Part shown: positions 57,694-64,000 of the stretch, piece by piece | Position numbering within the stretch: the first letter of the stretch is position 1 | Layout of the letters: each line of letters starts with the position of its first letter | Assembly: GCA_019419555.1 (NCBI GenBank) | Contig: DXZR01000007.1 | Coordinates: forward strand, 17,157-81,156 | DNA: 64,000 bases | From: Collinsella sp. | Lineage (GTDB): Bacteria; Actinomycetota; Coriobacteriia; Coriobacteriales; Coriobacteriaceae | Direction of reading: 5' to 3' | Program-made: the position numbers and the translations under genes | The notes under the pieces: model-generated | Told to the model about the DNA's origin: nothing | Database searches by the model: none | What the model saw: only the letters and a program-made list of their open reading frames with translations

Positions 57694-58510
57694 TGACACC
57701 AGTTCCAACAAGATTACAAAGCGTGATCTAAAATCGGTATTTTTCCGTTCGCTTACGATGGAGTACTCCTGGAACTACGAGCGCCAGCAGCACATGGGAT
57801 ACTGCTTCTCCATGCTTCCCATCATTCGTCGCGTGTATAAGAATAAGGATGACCAGGCTGCTGCTGCTAAGCGTCACATGGAGTTCTTCAACACCACTCC
57901 TTATGTCTCAACATTAATTCTGGGCATTTCGGCAGCGATGGAAGAGGCAAACGCTAACGAAGAGGATTTTGACGAATCCTCCATCAACAGCGTAAAGGCC
58001 GCTCTTATGAGCCCGCTGGCCGGCATCGGTGACTCTCTGTTCTGGGGAACGTTGCGTGTCATCGCCACTGGCTTGGGTGTGTCGCTTGCTATGCAGGGTA
58101 ACATTCTCGGCCCGCTTCTCTTCCTTGTCGTATTCAATGTTCCGCATTATCTGATTCGTTGGTTCTGCCTTAAATGGGGCTATGGATTCGGAACCAGTTT
58201 CTTGAGCAAGATCGAGAAATCTGGTCTTATGCCAAAGCTCACTATGGGGGCTGCAATTCTCGGTCTTATGGTTATCGGCGCTATGGTGCCCAACCTTGTA
58301 TCGGTCAGCGTGGCTGGTTCTCTCGGTACCGGCGACAGTGCGCAGACTATCCAAAGCATCATCGACGGTATCATGCCGAGCCTGCTGCCGCTGCTTGTGA
58401 CACTTGGAGTTTACGAACTCGTCCAGCACAAGGTCAAAATTGCCTGGATTCTCGTTATTCTCATGGCGGTTGGTATCGTCGGCTCCTTCTTCGGAGTGTT
58501 TGCAATCTAA
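57680..58510 (+). CDS. PTS mannose-family EIID
   Basis: This membrane subunit of about 276 residues has KSVFFRSLTMEYSWNYERQQH (near residues 18-38), TPYVSTLILGISAAMEEA and LMSPLAGIGDSLFWGTLRV. The start ATG 57680 lies within the end of EIIC, eight bases after AAGGGAG. Its last third is homologous to the second part of the chimera at 61.7 kb. Confidence 0.94.
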   Translation: MTTSNDTSSNKITKRDLKSVFFRSLTMEYSWNYERQQHMGYCFSMLPIIRRVYKNKDDQAAAAKRHMEFFNTTPYVSTLILGISAAMEEANANEEDFDESSINSVKAALMSPLAGIGDSLFWGTLRVIATGLGVSLAMQGNILGPLLFLVVFNVPHYLIRWFCLKWGYGFGTSFLSKIEKSGLMPKLTMGAAILGLMVIGAMVPNLVSVSVAGSLGTGDSAQTIQSIIDGIMPSLLPLLVTLGVYELVQHKVKIAWILVILMAVGIVGSFFGVFAI

Positions 58511-58558
58511 ATGGTTGATTTCGCCGTCTGGCCCAATTGAATTAGAAAGGTATATCTC

Positions 58559-59557
58559 ATGGTTTCATTTGATGAACAGGCAATTCTCGATAACGGTGCT
58601 TATATCTACAATCAACGTGCCGAAATTGAACGCATTGCTGACGAAATTTGCGAAAAGGGTTTCGATTCGATTTTCTTCACCTCGTCAGGTGGCTCGCTTG
58701 CGATGATGCAGCCGTTTGACTATATGGTTTCTGTTATGTCCGATATTCCCGTCCAGTCCCAAGTTTCGGCAGATTTCCTCACGGTTGGCAATCGGCGCAT
58801 CGGTAAGGGGACCTTGGCGTTCATGGCGTCCAAGTCGGGCGACACCAAAGAGACGGTCGCGGCGGCAAAGGCGGCAAAAGACGCAGGCTGCACCATTGTC
58901 TCTACGCTTGGCGTGGACGGTTCACCGCTTGGTGAACTTTCCGATTATGGAGTGATCTATAAGCAGGGTCGTCCTATGGAGCTCGTGCTGTACCTTCTGA
59001 TTGGAAAGATTCTCAAGAACAGGGGCTTTTTCGATGACTACGATCGCTTCGCTGATGAGCTTGTGAATCTCCCTGCTGCTCTCGTTTCCGTCGGCAAGAA
59101 CGCTGACGAGATGGCTCGCGCATATGCTCTGAAGTACAAGGACGACCCGTATCAGATCTGGATCGGTTCTGGCAATCTGTGGGGCCCCACGTATTCGTTT
59201 GCCATGTGTGTGCTCGAGGAGTCCCAATGGCTGCGCACCAAATCCGTTACATCGCCTGAGTTCTTCCATGGCACTATCGAACTTGTTGAGCCGGGCGTTT
59301 GTGTCGCGCTCGCAATGACGGAGGCGCAGACTAGGCCTCTTGATGAGCGCGTTGCACGCTTCTGTAAGCAATATGCGGATGATTTCACCGTATTCGATAC
59401 ACATGATTATGAGTTGCCGGGTATCAGTGATGAATTCCGCTGGATGCTTTCTCCGGTGGTGCTCAATGCCATTCTCTCGCGTGTGAGCAAGAATTTCGAG
59501 GAAATTCGTGACCATTCGCTCGACATCCGCCGTTATTACCGCAAGGTCGAGTACTAA
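58559..59557 (+). CDS. SIS-domain sugar isomerase/deglycase (FrlB-like) 5
   Basis: This 332-residue double-SIS protein has SIFFTSSGGSLAMMQPFDYMV (about residues 38-58), FMASKSGDTKETVAAAK (near 89-105) and SPEFFHGTIELVEPG (near 235-249), ending RRYYRKVEY. With HGT and RRYY it groups with the twin SIS genes rather than with SIS 1-3. GAAAGG precedes the ATG. It sits 48 bases after EIID and 30 bases before the kinase, so it probably acts on the sugar-amine imported by this PTS. Confidence 0.87.
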   Translation: MVSFDEQAILDNGAYIYNQRAEIERIADEICEKGFDSIFFTSSGGSLAMMQPFDYMVSVMSDIPVQSQVSADFLTVGNRRIGKGTLAFMASKSGDTKETVAAAKAAKDAGCTIVSTLGVDGSPLGELSDYGVIYKQGRPMELVLYLLIGKILKNRGFFDDYDRFADELVNLPAALVSVGKNADEMARAYALKYKDDPYQIWIGSGNLWGPTYSFAMCVLEESQWLRTKSVTSPEFFHGTIELVEPGVCVALAMTEAQTRPLDERVARFCKQYADDFTVFDTHDYELPGISDEFRWMLSPVVLNAILSRVSKNFEEIRDHSLDIRRYYRKVEY

Positions 59558-59587
59558 TAAAGACCGTACGTGATGGGAGGCGTTGAG

Positions 59588-60472
59588 GTGAAAATCGCAG
59601 CAATTGGTGACAACGTTATTGATCGCTATCTCAACAAAGGCGTTATGTATCCTGGTGGCAATGCCGTAAACGTCGCTGCCCATGCAAGCATGCTTGGCGC
59701 ACAGGCTGCGTATATTGGGGAGATCGGCAACGACCTGGGAGGGCGAATAATCACCGATGCCCTTTCTTCGCTGAACGTTGACCTTTCGCAATCATCTATG
59801 CCTGAAAAAGCGACAACCAAGACTTGCGATGTAAATGTTTACGACGGTGAACGTGTCGAAGTTGGTTACGATACAGGGGCTTGCTGGGCGCACAAAACCC
59901 ACATCAACGATTCTGATGTCAAGTTTCTTCAGGGATTCGATGCGGTTTTTACCAGCGTCAATGCAAAGCTGCAGGATGATGTGCACCTAGTTCAAGATCT
60001 TCCCGCTGTGGCGGTTTACGACTTTTCCGTTAAAGATAAGTATCGAACCGACGCATATTTCGATCTTGTTTGCCCTGCTACAACCCTTGGTCTGTTTTCC
60101 TGTTCCGGCGAGAGCGATCAACAGATTCAAGTTCTATTGAAGAGGGCCATAGAGCATGGTTGTCGCTACACGATTGCTACACGGGGATCTACGGGGCCTG
60201 TGTTCTTTGACGGTTCCCGATGGTACCAGGGAAATATAAGACCCGTAGATGCGCTTGACACCATGGGCGCGGGAGATTCGTATATCACTGCGTTTGTTGT
60301 GAGCTGTCTCTCGCATGGCTGGAGTAAAAAGCAACCGCTCGATGTGGGGATCATTCGGGATGCAATGGAGTTCGCTGCTAACTATTCAGCTAAAAATTGC
60401 CTTAAACCCGGCGGCTTTGGATTCGAGCATAAACTCGCCGAGATGAAAGACAGTCAGGTCCCCCTTTCCTAG
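59588..60472 (+). CDS. PfkB-family kinase, FrlD (fructoselysine 6-kinase)-like
   Basis: This ribokinase-fold sugar kinase has about 294 residues and begins KIAAIGDNVIDRYLNKG with MYPGGNAVNVAAHASMLG (about residues 18-35), the same arrangement as FrlD. The catalytic segment is VDALDTMGAGDSYITAFVVS (near 220-239), which has the catalytic aspartate and anion hole. GTG 59588 is chosen because GGAGG lies seven bases upstream. It is last in the PTS operon, overlapping nothing. A kinase is not needed for a substrate already phosphorylated by the PTS, so it may serve a second, diffusible or hydrolysed substrate. Confidence 0.82.
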   Translation: MKIAAIGDNVIDRYLNKGVMYPGGNAVNVAAHASMLGAQAAYIGEIGNDLGGRIITDALSSLNVDLSQSSMPEKATTKTCDVNVYDGERVEVGYDTGACWAHKTHINDSDVKFLQGFDAVFTSVNAKLQDDVHLVQDLPAVAVYDFSVKDKYRTDAYFDLVCPATTLGLFSCSGESDQQIQVLLKRAIEHGCRYTIATRGSTGPVFFDGSRWYQGNIRPVDALDTMGAGDSYITAFVVSCLSHGWSKKQPLDVGIIRDAMEFAANYSAKNCLKPGGFGFEHKLAEMKDSQVPLS

Positions 60473-60498
60473 AAGGGTTTTTATTTAGACCATTAAGT

Positions 60499-60552
60499 AT
60501 TAATACGTAACAAAATGACAAGTTGTCATTGGAACGAATTTCGTTCTATTAA
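60499..60552 (+). promoter_or_regulatory. Promoter region of SIS twin 2
   Basis: TTGTCA (60523-60528), 18-base spacer and TATTAA (60547-60552). Two palindromes, TGACAA-G-TTGTCA (60516-60528) and GAACGAA-T-TTCGTTC (60532-60546), cover this promoter; TTAATACGTAACA lies just upstream. It shares no obvious sequence with the promoter of twin 1. Confidence 0.55.
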
Positions 60553-60569
60553 ACGAAGGGATAATTGCT

Positions 60570-61604
60570 ATGTTCAATTTCGATGAGCCTCGTTACGAGA
60601 AGGTTGTGAGCGATGCCCTCGCTCTCCGTCCTCAGATTGAGGCTGCCGTGGACGAGGTCTGCGAGCAGGGCTATTCCAACATCTTCTTCATCGGCTGCGG
60701 CGGCACCTGGGCCCACACGCTCCCGATGAAGTACTGGGTCGAGACCACAACGGCCGACGTCGACGTCCACTGCGAGATCGCCGCCGAGTTCCTCGCGTGC
60801 CCGCCCAAGGCCTTCAACAAGGACTCGGTCTGCGTCTTCTCCACCCGTACCGGCACCACCCCCGAGATCATCGAGGCCGCCAAGTTCTGCCAGGAGCAGG
60901 GCGCCCGCACGCTGATGTACGTCTCCAACGACAACACCCCGGCCACCGAGTACGCCGACTACAAGTTCTTCAGCTTCGCCGAGGACGACGTCCTGTGCGA
61001 GGCCATCTACACCTACCAGATCACGCTGGTCGCCCGCTTCCTCAAGAACGCCGGCGCCTTCCCCAAGTACGACACCTTCATGGAGGAGTTCGGCAACATC
61101 GCCCCGTACCTCATCAAGGCCAAGGACGCCCAGGACGAGCGCTGCGCCGCCATGGCCGAGGACTTCAAGGACACCGACTACCACATGGTGATCGGCTCCG
61201 GCATGCTCTGGGGCGAGGCCTACGACTACGCCATGTGCATCCTCGAGGAGATGCAGTGGATCAAGACCAAGTCCATCCACGCCGCCGAGTTCTTCCACGG
61301 CACCATCGAGCTGTGCGAGGAGGGCACGAGCCTCATCATGCTCTACGGCGAGGACGACACCCGTAAGCTCATGGACCGCGTGGACAACTTTACTCACATG
61401 CTCGCTGACGAGAAGGGCGTCCATGTCCACGTGAACAAGTTCGACACCGCCGAGGTCGAGCTGCCGTTCAGCGACCCCGAGTTCCGCAAGATCGTCTCCC
61501 CGATGGTCACCTACACCATCACCGAGCGCCTGAGCTGCCATCTCGAGCACGTCCGCAACCACCCGCTCACCACGCGTCGCTACTATCACCAGATGAACTA
61601 CTAA
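60570..61604 (+). CDS. SIS-domain sugar isomerase/deglycase, twin copy 2
   Basis: The protein is identical to that at 52865 (344 residues; same motifs and C-terminal RRYYHQMNY). The DNA matches over all 1,035 bases except T at 61586 in place of C, a silent change. Flanks on both sides are unrelated from the base next to the start and stop codons. AAGGGATAATTGCT precedes the ATG. A hairpin terminator and a broken PTS gene follow. Two expressed copies under different promoters would raise dosage or give different timing. Confidence 0.88.
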   Translation: MFNFDEPRYEKVVSDALALRPQIEAAVDEVCEQGYSNIFFIGCGGTWAHTLPMKYWVETTTADVDVHCEIAAEFLACPPKAFNKDSVCVFSTRTGTTPEIIEAAKFCQEQGARTLMYVSNDNTPATEYADYKFFSFAEDDVLCEAIYTYQITLVARFLKNAGAFPKYDTFMEEFGNIAPYLIKAKDAQDERCAAMAEDFKDTDYHMVIGSGMLWGEAYDYAMCILEEMQWIKTKSIHAAEFFHGTIELCEEGTSLIMLYGEDDTRKLMDRVDNFTHMLADEKGVHVHVNKFDTAEVELPFSDPEFRKIVSPMVTYTITERLSCHLEHVRNHPLTTRRYYHQMNY

Positions 61605-61625
61605 TCCTTTCAAATTGCTGCTGTT

Positions 61626-61670
61626 GCCTGCAGGCGAGCTGTTCTGAACGTCTCGCCTGCAGGCTTATTT
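61626..61670 (+). terminator. Terminator after SIS twin 2
   Basis: GCCTGCAGGCGAG (61626-61638) pairs exactly with CTCGCCTGCAGGC (61652-61664), followed by TTATTT. Confidence 0.85.
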
Positions 61671-61685
61671 CTGGGGTTAATCAGA

Positions 61686-62380
61686 ATAGTTGCCCAGTAC
61701 CTCCTAGTTGCGCTGGTCGCATGATGGCGTCTATGGACGAGCAAGCATTTGGCATTACGATGCTTGGTCGTCCGCTGTTTACGAGCCTGTTTGTCGGCTT
61801 GATCCTTGGCGATGTCCAGCAGGGAGTTATCGTCGGCGCTGCTTTGGAGTCCATGTTCATGGGCGCCATCATGGTCGGCGCGGCGGTTCCTCCTGAGGTC
61901 TATGCCTTCGGCGTGCTTGGCTGCGCGTTTGCCGTCATTACGGGTACGGGCACGGCAACTGCCGTCGCGCTCGCCCTTCCCGTCTCCGTCTTCCTTCTCT
62001 ACTCCGTTATTAACTTTGCAACGCGTGTCGTCGCCGCCCATCTGGGTTACGACCTGGGAACCAAGTTCCTGCAGCAGTCCGAAGAGAACAACCTTATGTC
62101 TCGCATGACGCATGCTGCCGGCGTTCTCGGAATGACCGTCATTGGCGCGATGATTGCGGCACAGGTCTCGCTGTCCACGGCTTTGACCTTTGACGTGGGT
62201 GGTTCGGAGATTGTCCTGCAGGATCTGTTCGATTCAATCTTCCCCGGTCTGCTGCCCTTGCTGGCAACGTTCGCTTGCGTTGCCCTGTACAAAAAGGGTG
62301 TCAAGACCATTTGGATTATTATTGGCATCTTCGCGATCTGCATCATCGGAACGGGCTTGGGAGTGTTCGCAGCGGCGTAA
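61686..62380 (+). pseudogene. EIIC-EIID chimera from a deleted mannose-type PTS
   Basis: From 61721 the frame encodes about 219 residues. The first 107 align with EIIC (LFVGLILGDVQQGVIVGAAL and VGAAVPPEVYAFGVLGCAFA); from about nucleotide 62040 the sequence is EIID C-terminus (LGYDLGTKFLQQSEENNLMS, LFDSIFPGLLPLLATFACV). About half of EIIC and two-thirds of EIID are missing. Upstream, 61686-61720 still encodes an EIIC-like start (VAQYLLVALVA) but one base is missing before the ATG, so the frame is shifted, and no ribosome site lies before 61721. EIIA and EIIB are absent. It is most likely a relic of the transporter that once served the twin SIS gene. Confidence 0.8.
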
Positions 62381-62426
62381 TGTTGACTGCTATGCTCGCG
62401 CGTTGGATAACTAACTGACCGTTTGA

Positions 62427-62462
62427 AAACGGGGCTCGGCGTAAGGCCGGCCCCGTTTTTTG
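62427..62462 (+). terminator. Terminator after the PTS relic
   Basis: AAACGGGGC pairs with GCCCCGTTT (62427-62435 with 62450-62458), followed by TTTT. Confidence 0.88.
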
Positions 62463-62507
62463 TTTGACGGATTTTCCGACCGTCCAAAAATTCACGCTCG
62501 CTCATCA

Positions 62508-62760
62508 CCCACGTATCTCTCATCTCTCATTCGTCACTAATATGAGAGATAACTGAAAGACGAGAGATAAATATGAGAGATAACTGATCAGCAAAGAGAC
62601 AAGCAATCATGGTATTGTCTCAATAATGATTGTTCTACCAGTAAAAACATGTTTAAATGAAACAGATGGCAGACATCTTATCTTTCATCTCTCACTTATC
62701 TCTAATATGAGAGATAGGAGTAAGATGAGAGATAATTACGAGAGATAACTGAGAGACGAA
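62508..62760 (+). repeat. ATGAGAGATA iteron-like array
   Basis: The motif (T/G)A(T/C)GAGAGATA occurs in direct orientation near 62541, 62559, 62573, 62706, 62724 and 62739 and inverted near 62508-62520 and 62682-62702. A palindrome TATCTCTAATATGAGAGATA lies at 62697-62716. The array forms two blocks about 110 bases apart before the AlbA_2-type gene, suggesting multiple operator sites with looping. A shorter version precedes the pseudogene at 52.2 kb. Confidence 0.75.
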
Positions 62761-62810
62761 GGAAATCTATTCGCGGCATTCTCCGTCGGGCCGAGCGAAA
62801 GGACATGCAG

Positions 62811-64000
62811 ATGAACGAAAACGAGCTGACCGGTCTGCTCGAGTCTTTAAAGCGCATGGGCTCGGACGATCTTAACGTCGAGGTCAAGGAGAGCGCCACG
62901 ACGCTTTCCCGCGACGTATGGGAAACGGTTAGCGCATTCGCGAATACCGCAGGCGGAATTATCGTGCTCGGCGTGAGCGAGCGCGCGGGCTTTGTCCCGG
63001 TTGAGAACTTTGAGACCGAGAAGGTGCTCAACCAATTCGTAGCGGGCATGGGCGATGCCGGCGGTCGCGGAAAACTGGCCAATCCGCCCAAATACACCAT
63101 TGAGCGCGTGGAGCTCCAGGGCACCGTGGTTCTGGTCATCACAATTGAGGAGCTCGACCCGTCGAGCAAGCCTTGTTATGTCATAGAGCGGGGCGCTCAA
63201 GGCGGCAGCTACAAACGCATCGATGACAAAGATGTTCCGCTTTCGTCGACCGAGGTCCTGTCCTTGTCGTCGTATGAGCGGACGAGCTCCAGTGATCGCG
63301 ATGCAGTGCCCGGTGCGGTCGCAGGCGATCTTGACGAGGCCCTGGTCGACCGCACGATAGAGCGTGCTTTCTCGCTGACACCCCGGGCAATGCGCGGCGC
63401 GCCGGACAAGAAAACGAAGCTGGAGCGCCTGAATTTCCTCGACTCCCAGGGCAATGTTACTAAGGCCGGGCTCCTGGCTGCGGGTGCCTATCCTCAGCAG
63501 TTCTATCCTAAGCTCTTTATCGATGTGGCGGTCTATGCCGGAACGCAGAAGGGCGCGGCGGGGTCGTTGAGGTTCATGGACCGTACAATCTGCGAGGGAA
63601 CGTTGGGCGAAATGATCTCGGATGCCGTCGCGGCAGTCGCCAAGAATTTGCGGCGAACCTCGATGATCCAAGGCGTCTCGCGTGTCGACTCGCTGGAGAT
63701 TCCCGAGGAGGTCCTGCGCGAGGCAATCGCCAACGCCGTAATCCACCGAGAATACGGAGATCGGTTCTGTGGGCAGTCGATCGCTGTTGACGTCTTTGAT
63801 GACCGTATCGAAGTGACGAACCCCGGCGGCCTATACGGAGGAAAGACTCGCGAGAACCTGTTTGACGGCAGCTCCCGATGTCGCAATGCGACGCTTGTGA
63901 AACTGATGTCGATTGTTCCGCTGCCGGATGGTGCAGGTTCGCCGGCTGAGGGCAATGGCTCAGGCATCCCGATGATGTTCGACGCCATGCGCGCGCATGG
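62811..64000 (+). CDS. AlbA_2 domain / ATP-binding transcriptional regulator (partial)
   Basis: The frame is open from ATG 62811 (GAAAGGA seven bases upstream) to the window end, 396 codons. The N-terminal AlbA_2 (schlafen-like) DNA-binding domain reads ESLKRMGSDDLNVEVKES, VWETVSAFANTAGGIIVLGV and SYKRIDDKD (about residues 10-145). A GHKL-type ATPase region follows: FPKLF-like YPKLFIDVAVYAG, EEVLREAIANAVIHREYG (N box) and VFDDRIEVTNPGGLYGG. This is the COG2865 layout, found in regulators of unknown signal. A decayed relative is at 52.2-52.66 kb. The C-terminus is outside the window. Confidence 0.85.
   Translation, partial: MNENELTGLLESLKRMGSDDLNVEVKESATTLSRDVWETVSAFANTAGGIIVLGVSERAGFVPVENFETEKVLNQFVAGMGDAGGRGKLANPPKYTIERVELQGTVVLVITIEELDPSSKPCYVIERGAQGGSYKRIDDKDVPLSSTEVLSLSSYERTSSSDRDAVPGAVAGDLDEALVDRTIERAFSLTPRAMRGAPDKKTKLERLNFLDSQGNVTKAGLLAAGAYPQQFYPKLFIDVAVYAGTQKGAAGSLRFMDRTICEGTLGEMISDAVAAVAKNLRRTSMIQGVSRVDSLEIPEEVLREAIANAVIHREYGDRFCGQSIAVDVFDDRIEVTNPGGLYGGKTRENLFDGSSRCRNATLVKLMSIVPLPDGAGSPAEGNGSGIPMMFDAMRAH

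Noticed and set aside
62508..62760. Plasmid replication iterons
   Set aside because: No replication initiator nearby; the adjacent gene is an AlbA_2/ATPase regulator, so operators are the simpler reading.

Overview
This 64 kb window is a high-GC, low-oxygen-type genome segment that reads like a human-gut Coriobacteriia, most probably Collinsella. The reasons are GC-rich codon use, rubrerythrin, mannose-family PTS clusters with SIS-domain deglycases, UTRA-type GntR regulators, and dense intergenic palindromes. The genus is an inference from protein character and repeat style, not a database match.

Layout. 0-12 kb: a partial minus-strand gene with a disordered start; an APC amino-acid permease with an amidohydrolase; then two paralogous LytS-type kinase / LytTR regulator pairs separated by a zinc-dependent phospholipase C-like protein, an MFS transporter and a glycosyltransferase. 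12-18 kb: a YfcE-like phosphodiesterase, a large palindrome, tRNA-Asp, an Rrf2 regulator, a MutY-like glycosylase without an Fe-S cluster, rubrerythrin, two small membrane proteins and an AT-richer nucleotidyltransferase/HTH pair that looks like a toxin-antitoxin module. 18-28.7 kb: housekeeping and repair genes (rmuC, an ABC exporter, nth, mfd, a PAP2 phosphatase, a threonine aldolase, a GNAT acetyltransferase).

28.7-62.4 kb is dominated by a dispersed carbohydrate system. It holds six SIS-domain proteins of the FrlB/GfrE/GfrF (fructosamine-6-phosphate deglycase) type, two complete mannose-family PTS transporters (a fused EIIAB-C-D and a separate A-B-C-D), a wrecked third one, a FrlD-like sugar kinase, a HAD phosphatase and five GntR/UTRA regulators. 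Short operator-like motifs precede several units. The simplest reading is uptake and phosphorylation of Amadori products (glucosamine- or fructose-amino-acid conjugates) by the PTS and cleavage by SIS deglycases, with substrate variety supplied by paralogue number. Ordinary genes are interspersed: yitT-family, recQ, an LDH-family dehydrogenase, metA, a PD-(D/E)XK-like gene, 5-formyl-THF cyclo-ligase, hicAB and an M16C peptidase.

Three features stand out. (1) Two SIS genes are identical over 1,035 bp except for one silent base; the identity starts at the start codon and ends at the stop codon, and the pair bounds a lower-GC PTS cluster. (2) Downstream of the second copy is an EIIC/EIID chimera produced by deletion. 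(3) Several families of intergenic palindromes are present. One has two equal-length copies whose stems differ in sequence but stay paired (covariation); another sits inside a peptidase reading frame.

The right edge holds the first 396 codons of an AlbA_2/ATPase-type regulator preceded by a tandem ATGAGAGATA array; a decayed relative of this gene and its leader lies at about 52.2-52.65 kb.
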